DNA from: Planctomycetaceae bacterium
Lineage (GTDB): Bacteria; Planctomycetota; Planctomycetia; Planctomycetales; Planctomycetaceae
Assembly: GCA_020638955.1 (NCBI GenBank)
Contig: JACKHO010000001.1
Coordinates: forward strand, 992,001 to 1,056,000
Length of the DNA stretch: 64,000 bases
Direction of reading: 5' to 3'
Shown: one piece after another, positions 17,387 to 25,943 of the stretch
How the letters are laid out: each line of letters opens with the position of its first letter
Numbering within the stretch: the first letter of the stretch is position 1
The notes under the pieces: model-generated
Database searches by the model: none
What the model was told of the DNA's origin: nothing
Seen by the model: only the letters and a program-made list of their open reading frames with translations
Made by a program: the position numbers and the translations under genes

Positions 17387-20137
17387 ATGCCCAACATTTC
17401 AGGGAAGCGCCATTTGCCGTTCTGCATGCCTCTGGCCGCAGCACTATTGCTTATGGCCAGTTCCACTCAGGCGGCGGAGCCTGCCAAGACAGTTGACGAC
17501 ATCTCCAAAGCATCCTCGCAGATTGCAGGTGAACGTCTGAGTCTTTCCGAACTGAAGAAGTCTGGCCGCCAGCACTCACGTTTCAATCGCGACGCAAAAG
17601 AGAGTGTTCCAGAGGCCGCAGTCCCTCCACAGGCGAACCTTGCTGGCTTTGCGTCATTGATCAAGCCACTCCTTAACAAGCATTGTGTTGACTGTCATGG
17701 AGCTGAGTTGATGGAAGGAAACATCAGAATCGATACGCTCAACCCGGATTTGCTCGGGGGAGGAGATACCGACTGGTGGGTTGAGATTTTTGCCGTGGTC
17801 GCCAAAGGTGAAATGCCGCCGCCTGACAGCTCAGAGCTAGGTAAAACCGAACGCCAGCAAATTGTCGAATGGTTGTCGACTGAACTTCAGGCCGCATCCC
17901 GGATGCGTCGCAGTGAGGGGACGCGATCTTCTTTCCGCCGACTAACACGTTACGAGTACAACTACGCATTGCAGGACTTGCTGGGATTGCCATGGGATTT
18001 TGCGAAGGACTTACCTCCCGAGCCACACACGGAAGAAGGATTCGAAAACAGTGCCGAATTGCTCCACCTCTCGACGTCACAGTTCGAGACTTACCATCGT
18101 CTGGCACGTCAGGCATTAACACGGGCCACTGTCCGAGGTGAACAACCACAAACCCTGCGATGGGGTATTTCCATGCAGGACGCTGCCGCACGCGAATGGC
18201 CGAAACAGAATGAGCAACTGGAGAAGGCGAAGAAGGATTTGGCAAACGATCCAGAAAAACTCGAAGCAGAACTGGCTCGACTGGAAGTAAGTTTTCGCCA
18301 GCCTCACGGGAGAACCTATTACAAAGAGTTGTCATCTGGCCGCATTGTTCCTGCATACTGGGACTACCCTGGAGCCAGATACGCATTTGCTCCTGCGGAC
18401 AGCGAACTTCAAACGCCCGCCGAAACAAACTGTGTTGCTGTCATTCCGGCGGGACGTAATCAAAACCTGGTGGTGGAACTGGGGAATCAACTGCCCGACG
18501 AGGGGACTATGCGAGTGACTGCAAGAGTCTCCCGTACTGAGACGGACCTCGCCGGATTCCCCAGCATTCAGCTGCTGTTCGGCTGGCAGGCCAGCAACGA
18601 AGGGCGGGCCTTGTTGCCGGTCAGCAAGGAGGACATCCCCGTCACTGCTGTACCTGGTGAATGGCAAATGGTCACCTGGGATGTGCCGCTGGGGGAAATC
18701 TATCCTCGAAACTCAGTACGAAAAACCTCACCGTTGGGAGCCATTCCGAGCCCCTCGGAGTACATTCGGATTGCGAACAGTTCGGCGTCCAATCATGCCA
18801 TTCAAGTCGACTACGTGAGGGTTGAGGCCCCCTACATTGAAGAATGGCCACCAGCATCTCACCGGAAGATTTTCTTCGACAGCAAGCATGCTGACAGCGA
18901 GTCGGACTATGCCAGGGAGATCGTCAAAGAATTCATGTTGCGGGCGTGGCGGCGACCTCCAACTACAGAGGAAGTCGATCGGAAAATGAAACTGTTTGCG
19001 GTTATCCGGCCAGAATGTGAATCATTCGAAGAAGCGGTTGTTGAAGTCCTTGCAACCGTACTCTCTTCGCCTCAGTTCCTCTATGTGGCGAACACGCCTG
19101 CCGCAGCTAACGACGAGGGACTGCAACAACGCCGCGACCTTGAACTGGCAACGCGTCTGTCGCTTTTCCTGTGGTGCAGCCTGCCAGATGCCGAGTTGCT
19201 GAAACTGGCCAGCAGCGGCGAATTGAGAAATGCCGACGTACTGGCGGGCCAGGTGGAACGTCTGTTGGCCGATCCCCGGAGCAATCGACTTGCGGAGCAG
19301 TTTGTCCACCAATGGCTGAATTTGGAACTGCTGGAATTTGTGAACTTTAAGCGTCAAGGCGGAGGTGTTGATCCCTTGCTGAAGGAGGCGATGCAGCAAG
19401 AACCCGTGGAGCTGTTTGCTGAAATCCTGCAGCAGAATTCCAGTGTGCTCGACTTCGTCCACTCAGATTACGCAATGGTCAATGAGCGATTGGCGAAACA
19501 CTACGGACTCGCTGACGTATACGGAAATGAGTTCCGACGCGTACCGTTGGATGGCAATTTCAAACGGGGGGGATTGCTGACTCAGGCGGGAACGTTGGCC
19601 ATGAACTCGGACTGGCCGGATTCGCATCCGCTCAAGCGTGCCATTTGGCTATTAGAGCGACTGTTGAACGATCCTCCCCCGCCCCCTCCGCCCGCAGTTC
19701 CACAAATCGATTTGGCCGATCCGGAAATCGCCAAAATGACACTGAAGGAGCGCATTGAGAACCATCGAAATCATGCCGCCTGCAATTCCTGCCACGCGAA
19801 AATCGATCCGTGGGGAATTGCGTTCGAGAACTATGACGCCCTGGGTCGTTGGCGCGATCAGGTGAACGGGAAGCCTGTTGATGCATCGAGTCAGTTGTTC
19901 AACCATCAGACGCTCGACGGTATGGAGGGGCTCAAACGTCATCTGCTTGAAGCCAGGCAGGACCAGTTCGTCGAGGCGATGGTCCACAAACTGACTACGT
20001 ATGCCCTCGGTCGTCCGCTTCGTTTCGAGGACCGTGCGGCAATCGAATCGATTACGGCCGACGTGCGTCAGCAGGGGGACGGACTGAAAACCATGCTACT
20101 TGCCATTGTGAAGAGTGAGTTATTCCAATCAGAATAG
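17387..20137 (+). CDS. Planctomycete cytochrome c protein with DUF1587/1595/1592/1588/1585 domains
   Basis: The 916-residue protein has a signal peptide (LAAALLLMASSTQAA) and a PSCyt1-type heme domain with CVDCHG at about residue 103, followed by GGDTDWWVEIFAVVAKGEMPPPD. Next are DUF1587 (RLTRYEYNYALQDLLG), a beta-sandwich insert, DUF1595/DUF1592 (REIVKEFMLRAWRRPPTTEEVDR, FLWCSLPDAELL), DUF1588 (RGGLLTQAGTLAMNSDWPDSHPLKRAIWLLERLL, with CNSCHAKIDPWG) and DUF1585. This family is almost confined to planctomycetes; its biochemical role is unknown. It is exported. It forms the usual pair with the DUF1552 gene downstream (55 bp gap). About 300 bp without any gene separate it from nasA. Confidence 0.92.
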   Translation: MPNISGKRHLPFCMPLAAALLLMASSTQAAEPAKTVDDISKASSQIAGERLSLSELKKSGRQHSRFNRDAKESVPEAAVPPQANLAGFASLIKPLLNKHCVDCHGAELMEGNIRIDTLNPDLLGGGDTDWWVEIFAVVAKGEMPPPDSSELGKTERQQIVEWLSTELQAASRMRRSEGTRSSFRRLTRYEYNYALQDLLGLPWDFAKDLPPEPHTEEGFENSAELLHLSTSQFETYHRLARQALTRATVRGEQPQTLRWGISMQDAAAREWPKQNEQLEKAKKDLANDPEKLEAELARLEVSFRQPHGRTYYKELSSGRIVPAYWDYPGARYAFAPADSELQTPAETNCVAVIPAGRNQNLVVELGNQLPDEGTMRVTARVSRTETDLAGFPSIQLLFGWQASNEGRALLPVSKEDIPVTAVPGEWQMVTWDVPLGEIYPRNSVRKTSPLGAIPSPSEYIRIANSSASNHAIQVDYVRVEAPYIEEWPPASHRKIFFDSKHADSESDYAREIVKEFMLRAWRRPPTTEEVDRKMKLFAVIRPECESFEEAVVEVLATVLSSPQFLYVANTPAAANDEGLQQRRDLELATRLSLFLWCSLPDAELLKLASSGELRNADVLAGQVERLLADPRSNRLAEQFVHQWLNLELLEFVNFKRQGGGVDPLLKEAMQQEPVELFAEILQQNSSVLDFVHSDYAMVNERLAKHYGLADVYGNEFRRVPLDGNFKRGGLLTQAGTLAMNSDWPDSHPLKRAIWLLERLLNDPPPPPPPAVPQIDLADPEIAKMTLKERIENHRNHAACNSCHAKIDPWGIAFENYDALGRWRDQVNGKPVDASSQLFNHQTLDGMEGLKRHLLEARQDQFVEAMVHKLTTYALGRPLRFEDRAAIESITADVRQQGDGLKTMLLAIVKSELFQSE

Positions 20138-20192
20138 GCCCAGCAGCTCATAGTTGATTGCGCAGTCGCAGTACTGCGGAGAAGGATTCGAG

Positions 20193-21596
20193 ATGAAATT
20201 CAACATGAATAACATCGACCGCAGGCGGTTTCTGCGTGGGACCGGTTTGGCGTTGGCATTGCCGATGTTTGGTTCGCTGTTTTCGGCAAAGGCTCGCGGT
20301 GAACAGGTAGCTGAGAATCCCAGGCGTCTCGCCTGCTTCTACTTCCCAGATGGTGTGCCCATGCCGCTGCCGGAAGACCCTGCGTACAAGGAATGGGCCT
20401 GGTTTCCGCATGGCGGCGGGAGTGATTTCACATTCACGAACTGCATGAGTTCGCTGGAGCCTCTAAAGTCCGACCTGACGGTTCTCTCAGGCTTCTCGCA
20501 TCCACGGGGTAGAAGCGTTCACGGTCATAACAATGCCGACCAATTTCTGACTGCTGCGGCCACGGGCGGCGGTGACACCGACTACAACAACACCATTTCG
20601 CTTGATCAGGAATATGTGAAGTATGTCGGTGACCAGACGCGTATTGCGTCACTGGTGATGTCTACCGATGGCGGAACTGGCACGGCACGTGGTACTCATA
20701 CCATTTCGTTCGACCGCAATGGACGCCCCATCCCCGCTGAGCATCGCCCCAAGCAGATTTTCGACATGCTGTTCGTCAAAGCCGATGGCGACTCCGGACG
20801 GCGACTGGCGCTCAGCCGTAGCGCCCTCGATGAAATGCTCGCGGACGCTCAAGACCTGCGAAAGTCGCTTTCCGCAGAGGATAGGCGGAGTCTTGATGAA
20901 TATCTCGACTCCGTGCGACAGACTGAAATCAAAGTTGAAAAGGCAAAGCACTGGCTCGACGTACCGCTCCCCACAATTGACGGCAACAATCTTAATCTCG
21001 AATTGACGACGGACGAGCCGCGCGAATATCTGCAAACGATGTTCGAGTTGATTTACCTCGCCTTCAAGACGGACTCGACGCGCGTCGCGACCTATCAAAT
21101 TGGCCGAGAGAATGGCGTGGGACGCAGCGACCATTTGGCTCGCGCCGTTGGCTTTAATTTGGCCCACCAGTTGTCACACGAAACCAAGAATCCCGACGGC
21201 TGGAAGAACTTCGCGATTTACTGCCAGTTTCTGAACGATGAGTTGGGACGCTTCTTAACGAAGCTCAAGGAAACTCCAGAACCCGCCGGGACAGGGAATT
21301 TACTCGACAACACGCTCGTCCTGTTTGGGTCGGCATCGAGTGCTTTTCACCTCTCACGCAACTATCCGCTCATTCTCGCTGGAGGAAGGCACATGGGCTT
21401 TCAGCATGGGCAATACTTCAACCATGCTGGTTTAAACTTTCAGGGAGGGCCCTGGTTGGGCGACCGAGAACCATGGCAGGACGCAGCCAAAGGAGAAGAC
21501 CTGCCGCTCTCCAATTTGTTCCTAACCATGCTGCAGCGTTTGGGAGTTCAGACAAATTCCTTCGCCGACAGCACCGGAGTCATTGAAAATATTTGA
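20193..21596 (+). CDS. DUF1552 protein with twin-arginine signal
   Basis: Starting at the ATG preceded by GGAGAAGGA, the 467-residue protein begins with a Tat-type signal (DRRRFLRGTGLALALPMFGSLF). The rest matches DUF1552: ACFYFPDGVPM near the N terminus, HNNADQFLTAA, LDQEYVKYVG, SFDRNGRPIPAEHRPKQIFDMLF and a late LLDNTLVLFGSASS. DUF1552 proteins are planctomycete exported proteins related to the DUF1501/sulfatase-like group, always next to a DUF1592-type cytochrome, as here. The enzyme activity is unknown. An earlier in-frame start at 20154 has no ribosome site and would bury the signal peptide. Confidence 0.9.
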   Translation: MKFNMNNIDRRRFLRGTGLALALPMFGSLFSAKARGEQVAENPRRLACFYFPDGVPMPLPEDPAYKEWAWFPHGGGSDFTFTNCMSSLEPLKSDLTVLSGFSHPRGRSVHGHNNADQFLTAAATGGGDTDYNNTISLDQEYVKYVGDQTRIASLVMSTDGGTGTARGTHTISFDRNGRPIPAEHRPKQIFDMLFVKADGDSGRRLALSRSALDEMLADAQDLRKSLSAEDRRSLDEYLDSVRQTEIKVEKAKHWLDVPLPTIDGNNLNLELTTDEPREYLQTMFELIYLAFKTDSTRVATYQIGRENGVGRSDHLARAVGFNLAHQLSHETKNPDGWKNFAIYCQFLNDELGRFLTKLKETPEPAGTGNLLDNTLVLFGSASSAFHLSRNYPLILAGGRHMGFQHGQYFNHAGLNFQGGPWLGDREPWQDAAKGEDLPLSNLFLTMLQRLGVQTNSFADSTGVIENI

Positions 21597-21690
21597 TGGT
21601 GTCGGACTGCATTCCCAAGTGGAAATCCATGTCAGTGATTCGAATGTTATCGGGCGTGTTGTAGCCAATGTTCCGTCGAGTGAGTGGCGA

Positions 21691-22254
21691 TCATTTCTGA
21701 CGCCGCATTTCGGCGAGCCATTGAGCCAGTTCCTGAAGGTCGGAAGCATTCATTCCGGCAACAAGTTCCTGACGGTGGATGTCATGAACGGCCAGGATGT
21801 GATTTTCGTGGAAGGTGATTTCATCTCCCTGGTTCAAGCAATGTAGACGAGCCTCCACCAGCGGATTGTCCACGATCCCGCGAAAGTAGTTTTCCGACCG
21901 TTCTTCGATTTGCACCCAGAAATCTTCCCCCCAGCCACGTGACGGGATGTTTTGCTCCGGCAGAGGCAATAACGATGCGGGATGTTCATGTCGCAACACA
22001 GGCTTGGTCATTTCGCCGTTGCACGACGGACAGGAACATTTCTGTGGTGCGTCTTCATGAACCGAGAACCTCGGCGAGTCGATTCTGAGTTCGACAAACT
22101 GACCGAGGCTGACGTGTCGCTTGATGACATCAGGCGGGACGTGGAAGTTCTCTGGATTTTGCGCGTGCATGGCGACCCCATCCACCAACTGGTAACCGTT
22201 GGTGAACTGTTGGGAGTCGAATTGGTGTTTAAGTTGTGACAACATAACGCCCAT
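21691..22254 (-). CDS. Hypothetical protein with a CxCxxC site
   Basis: This 187-residue protein is not recognised. It has no signal peptide or membrane segment. CSCPSC at about residues 74-79 could bind a metal or form a disulfide. The C-terminal half is His/Asp/Glu-rich (ITFHENHILAVHDIHRQELV). AAGGA lies five bases from the chosen ATG. It is the last of three minus-strand genes (DUF2293, metallophosphatase, this one), with a 27-bp gap to the phosphatase gene, so cotranscription is likely. Confidence 0.7.
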   Translation of the reverse strand: MGVMLSQLKHQFDSQQFTNGYQLVDGVAMHAQNPENFHVPPDVIKRHVSLGQFVELRIDSPRFSVHEDAPQKCSCPSCNGEMTKPVLRHEHPASLLPLPEQNIPSRGWGEDFWVQIEERSENYFRGIVDNPLVEARLHCLNQGDEITFHENHILAVHDIHRQELVAGMNASDLQELAQWLAEMRRQK

Positions 22255-22281
22255 CCACTTCCTTTGTCCTTCGGGATGACG

Positions 22282-23175
22282 TCACTTCGTCCAGTTGTGG
22301 CTGTTTTGCTTGCGAAATCCACTCAGTCGAATCGTGCCGTTTGGCTCGATGTCCATGAGTGAGTAGCCGTTGTTCTCGGCACCTGAGCCTTCCACCATCG
22401 CGACCAGCGTGCAGTAATGGATGCCGCCGATGTCCTTGAGGTCATTCTGGTGGCTATGTCCCTGGAAGACAGCCAGCACCTTCCCTGAAGTTTCAAAGAC
22501 TTTCCTGACCGCAGCGTTGTTCTTGACCCCGTGGTTGTTGCTGACATCGAGTCGCTGGTGAGCGAATACGATGACCGGTTTGTCGCAGGCGTTGAGGTCG
22601 GCTTGGAGCCATTCGAGTTCAGCGGCCGGGATATTGGCGTCGGTCCACGTGAAGTTTTTCCGACCATATGGCTCACCATCACTCCGGAAACAGGAGTCCA
22701 AAACAACGAAATGGATTCCGTTTCGGTCGAACGAGTAGTACGACTTCTCCTGCTCCACACCGTCCAGGAATTCCTCCTTCTTCAGCGTATCTACGCAGTG
22801 GTTTCCCAGTACGTAGTGTCGGTCTTTGCAGATTGGCGAGAATTCCCGGTTGATTGTCTTGAGGTACCCCTGCTCCACATCTACAGAATCTGCTGCGTCG
22901 ATGAAGTCGCCGAGCTCAACCAGAAATGCAGGCTTGTCTCGCTCAAACTGGGTCGCTGCTTCAGCGAGTTTGTCTAAGGTCTCCCGGTAGTGCCGATTGC
23001 CTGCTGGGGCTTTGTCGGCGTAATGCAGGTCAGTGACGAGTCCCACTCGCAGCCGTGAGGTGGCGTCTTCGGCGAGCAGCATGGGTGAACTGAGCGCAGC
23101 GGCTGCGAGTACGAGGGTTCCCTGCTTTAGAAACGCTCTGCGTCCCAACTGGATGCAAGTCATGTCATTCATCAT
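22282..23175 (-). CDS. Tat-exported metallophosphatase (calcineurin-like phosphoesterase)
   Basis: The 297-residue protein starts with a twin-arginine signal (GRRAFLKQGTLVLAAAALSSP). Metallophosphoesterase motifs follow in order: DLHY, GDFID, GNHC, HQR and GHSHQND, giving the expected Asp, His and Asn ligands of a two-metal centre. The substrate cannot be told. The ATG has GAAGGA seven bases upstream, inside the last codons of the DUF2293 gene; the two overlap by 11 bases, suggesting translational coupling. A later in-frame ATG at 23163 would remove the overlap but has no better ribosome site. Confidence 0.88.
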   Translation of the reverse strand: MMNDMTCIQLGRRAFLKQGTLVLAAAALSSPMLLAEDATSRLRVGLVTDLHYADKAPAGNRHYRETLDKLAEAATQFERDKPAFLVELGDFIDAADSVDVEQGYLKTINREFSPICKDRHYVLGNHCVDTLKKEEFLDGVEQEKSYYSFDRNGIHFVVLDSCFRSDGEPYGRKNFTWTDANIPAAELEWLQADLNACDKPVIVFAHQRLDVSNNHGVKNNAAVRKVFETSGKVLAVFQGHSHQNDLKDIGGIHYCTLVAMVEGSGAENNGYSLMDIEPNGTIRLSGFRKQNSHNWTK

Positions 23176-23878
23176 TCGAAGTTCCTTCGCTCGAATTCAA
23201 TTCCCTTTGCTGTACCGACTCGATGGCCTGTCGCAACGGACATTCTGCTGCGTTCGCTTCGCCTCGTCGATACCGACTCAGTAATTCCTTCGACCGCTGG
23301 GCCAGCATCCGCCGCACCTCCCGACGCTTTCCTTTGACTCGAGGAATTTTCATTGAGTCGTAGGCGGTGGTCTGGTGTCGCATCCAGGCGATGACAGCGG
23401 ATTCCGCCCGCTGTTCCACGGGAATTCGCTTGGTACGGGCTACCGTTCCGCTGCCGACCGGTGTGGCGTGTTCGGTTACCGCACGAGCGAGGCGTTGGCC
23501 CAATTCCGCATAGTCGGGATGAAAGGCGAGGAACGCCACGACGGCCGCAAAGAAATCCTCGACGTACTCGGCCTGGACGTGCTCTCGCCGTTTGGCATCA
23601 GCAGCCCGGCGTTTGGAATAACTTTCGGTAGACCGTTCGGCTTCAAGGTCCTGGCGAATCTGATCAATGGTCTTTGCCGGTGCCCAGACACCTCGGGAAA
23701 AGACTTTCCGTCCCTTCTTCTCCTGAACAATCCAGTGATCGCCAGCGGCCTTCACTCGACGTGTCAGAGCAGCATCGCCGGGCGGAAGGAGAACCCAACC
23801 CTCAGGCACCGTCAGCACCTGGCCATTGGATGAACGAACGGTGTTCGGCTCGGGGCCGGGAGAAAATGCGGACGCCAT
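23165..23878 (-). CDS. DUF2293 domain protein
   Basis: The 237-residue soluble protein has a positively charged middle (residues ~85-100, YSKRRAADAKRREH) and a C-terminal DUF2293-like core with AVIAWMRHQTTAYDSMKIPRVKGKRREVRRMLAQRS. The AxxAxMRHxTTxYDxM stretch is the family hallmark. The function is unknown. It is the first gene of a three-gene cluster and overlaps the metallophosphatase start. Confidence 0.8.
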   Translation of the reverse strand: MASAFSPGPEPNTVRSSNGQVLTVPEGWVLLPPGDAALTRRVKAAGDHWIVQEKKGRKVFSRGVWAPAKTIDQIRQDLEAERSTESYSKRRAADAKRREHVQAEYVEDFFAAVVAFLAFHPDYAELGQRLARAVTEHATPVGSGTVARTKRIPVEQRAESAVIAWMRHQTTAYDSMKIPRVKGKRREVRRMLAQRSKELLSRYRRGEANAAECPLRQAIESVQQRELNSSEGTSNDE

Positions 23879-23917
23879 TGACCTTCTTCAATTCAAGTTA
23901 AGCAATATGTGCTGATG

Positions 23918-24427
23918 TTAAAGTGCATTGAACGGCGGTGAAAACTCAACTCGGCCTCGAATTCCCGTGAGGGCTCCTGGAACGAGTTCGAGTGCCATCC
24001 AGGCTTCGCCTCCGCCGAAGGGAGATTCGATGGACTCGGCCAGTTTTGCTGAGAAGCCAAAGCGTGGGTAGTAGTCGGGATGACCCAGGACGAGGATGGC
24101 CTGTTCACCTCGCTCCCGACACACTTTGATGGCTTCACTCACCAGGAGGCTGCCAATTCCCTGTCGCTGATGTTCCGGCAGCACAGCCATGGGGGCGAGT
24201 GAGAGTGCTTCGATTGCTCTGCCTTCGGAAAGAATTATCACACGGCTGAGGAGGATGTGTCCCACGATTGCTCCGCTGACTTCAGCGACGAGCGAAACCT
24301 CTGCGAATTCTCCGTCGCGGATTGCATCTACGAGAGTGGCTTCAGCAGGACCACCAAACGCCTGCTCATTCACGTGGCGAATCGCGTCCCGGTCTGATTC
24401 GATTTCGGCTCGGATTCGAATTGTCAT
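23918..24427 (-). CDS. GNAT-family N-acetyltransferase
   Basis: With the start at MTIRIRAE the protein is 169 residues, a normal single GNAT domain. The acetyl-CoA site is in LPEHQRQGIGSLLVSEAI (Q/R-x-x-G-x-G). Strand 4 (EALSLAPMAVLP) and the LVLGHPDYYPRFGF segment resemble the YhbS-type group. The acceptor substrate is unknown. A start six codons upstream is possible but adds a poorly placed N terminus. Confidence 0.88.
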   Translation of the reverse strand: MTIRIRAEIESDRDAIRHVNEQAFGGPAEATLVDAIRDGEFAEVSLVAEVSGAIVGHILLSRVIILSEGRAIEALSLAPMAVLPEHQRQGIGSLLVSEAIKVCRERGEQAILVLGHPDYYPRFGFSAKLAESIESPFGGGEAWMALELVPGALTGIRGRVEFSPPFNAL

Positions 24428-24452
24428 TTGTATTGAGTCTTTCACACGAACA

Positions 24453-24479
24453 GGAAGGCAGGCGGGAGCCGTGCCCTAC
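24453..24479. repeat. Dispersed palindromic repeat copy (GTAGGGCA...CTGCCTTCC family)
   Basis: On the minus strand this 27-bp stretch reads GTAGGGCACGGCTCCCGCCT and then GCCTTCC. It nearly matches the arms of the inverted repeat at 63349-63426, 39 kb away. It lies between the GNAT and YwqK-like genes. Such short GC-rich palindromic units are probably REP-like and non-coding. Confidence 0.6.
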
Positions 24480-24633
24480 GGGTTGTATGACCTACCGAGA
24501 CTACAAATCAAACGCATTCTTTAAGGACAGGTTCCAGTCGTGTTGACGCACTTGCCTCATAATTGAATCCTCTGTGACGTTTTGGTCACCTCGAGACGAT
24601 TTTGCTGCGGTTCATAACGACAAGAGAACTTCA

Positions 24634-25713
24634 TTATTGCTGTTCCAACCCCGTTTCGGGAGGGCCAACTTTGAGCCATTCGCCGCTTGGCTCGTCAGGG
24701 ATGTGTGTAATTCGGTCATATGGCGTCTGGAGTGCAAGTGGATTCTCAACGACCTCGAAAGACACTTTTCCTTCTGGTTGTTGATGAAATCCAACATGTC
24801 GCGGCGCGTAGTCGGGCGGATGTTCCAAGAACTGAAAGGTCAATGTTCCCTCTTCATTCCACGCCTTCTCTTCAACCGCGACGAAGTCCCGCAAACGAAG
24901 AATTCGCTTGATTTTACCGCCTGGATGCCATTCCCGAAGGTATCGGATTGGCCCAGGACTTTCCGAAACATTTGGACAGAACTCCGCATCGATTCGAATC
25001 TGACCGCTCCGATACCAGCTTCTCCTATACCCGTTGGGATAACCTTCTGCTATGGCCCGCTCCGATTTTACCGCCCCGTCGGAGAATAGCTCGTATTCGA
25101 TACCAACGTAGGCGACGCCATCATGCTCTAGTTGCTTTGTGGCCCCGACATGCAGGTCACCTCTCAAATGAGCCGTAGCCGCCGTTCGGGATGGAATGCT
25201 TGTCAATGCACTTTCCGGCCAAACATGCAGCTCGCTCAATTCTGTACCGGCAAATCGATTTGACTCCTCAAGCCATTCGAGGCCGGTCGCCATCGGCCCA
25301 ACGTCCAACCATTTGTGATCCGGTACATCTGGAATCAATGGACTATGCCCTGCGGCAACCGTATGCTGGACGACACAACCTGAGTCATCCCACTCCTTCA
25401 CCTCTTTCGCCCGCCCTGGCCCGAGCATGCGATAAATCTCCCGTATTTGTCCATTCGCATGCCATTCGCGGACCGTGTACCACTGGAGCGAGTCGTAGTC
25501 GTCACCAGGGGCGATGTCCGACCTAATCTGGCCGTTGCGATGCCAGCTTCGAGAGAAACCCGTCTCGAAACCTCCATAAAAAGCTGTTTCCGACGCGAGT
25601 TGGCCATTCGGATAGTTTCCGATTACGACCCCTGTGAACGGACGCCCATCCAAATAGTGTCGCAGATCTTCATCGATCGTGATTTGTTCAAATTCTACGC
25701 GCACATTCTGCAT
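24634..25713 (-). CDS. YwqK/MORN-variant repeat protein, internally duplicated
   Basis: The 359-residue protein has repeated MORN-variant strands: YPNGQLASETAFYGG, WHRNGQIRSD, EWHANGQIREIY, YPNGYRRSWYRSGQIRID, EWHPGGKIKRI. Two halves of about 175 residues match in order, each ending in a similar tail (HKWLDVGPMATGLEW and GEWLKVGPPETGLEQ), so the gene seems to come from a tandem duplication. Such proteins are often labelled YwqK-family antitoxins, but no toxin partner is visible. No signal peptide is seen. It lies next to the insertion sequences, in an accessory-looking area. Confidence 0.75.
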   Translation of the reverse strand: MQNVRVEFEQITIDEDLRHYLDGRPFTGVVIGNYPNGQLASETAFYGGFETGFSRSWHRNGQIRSDIAPGDDYDSLQWYTVREWHANGQIREIYRMLGPGRAKEVKEWDDSGCVVQHTVAAGHSPLIPDVPDHKWLDVGPMATGLEWLEESNRFAGTELSELHVWPESALTSIPSRTAATAHLRGDLHVGATKQLEHDGVAYVGIEYELFSDGAVKSERAIAEGYPNGYRRSWYRSGQIRIDAEFCPNVSESPGPIRYLREWHPGGKIKRILRLRDFVAVEEKAWNEEGTLTFQFLEHPPDYAPRHVGFHQQPEGKVSFEVVENPLALQTPYDRITHIPDEPSGEWLKVGPPETGLEQQ

Positions 25714-25930
25714 GGCTCATCTTCCGATTGGCTTTACGCCCGAATTGCTGTGTTCATCAAACAATATGCAGTTGCTGTGTCATCTCTTTCTGGCGAGTAG
25801 TTCCGGTGGTACCGAACGATGATTGTCAAACGTGGCATCGCGTCTGGAAGCGCCGGACCTATGATGACTTCGATGCGCTCATGACAAAGGCAATAGAAAC
25901 CAGTCGATCGGGCCATCTCTAGTCTAGTAG

Positions 25931-25943
25931 GGTGCGTTGAAAC
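25931..25943. repeat. Left half of the palindromic target flanking IS copy 1
   Basis: GGTGCGTTGAAAC abuts the left IS end. The right end (27567-27579) carries GTTTCAACGCACC, its exact reverse complement rather than a direct repeat. The likely uninterrupted site was GGTGCGTT-GA-AACGCACC, a near-perfect palindrome. Confidence 0.6.
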
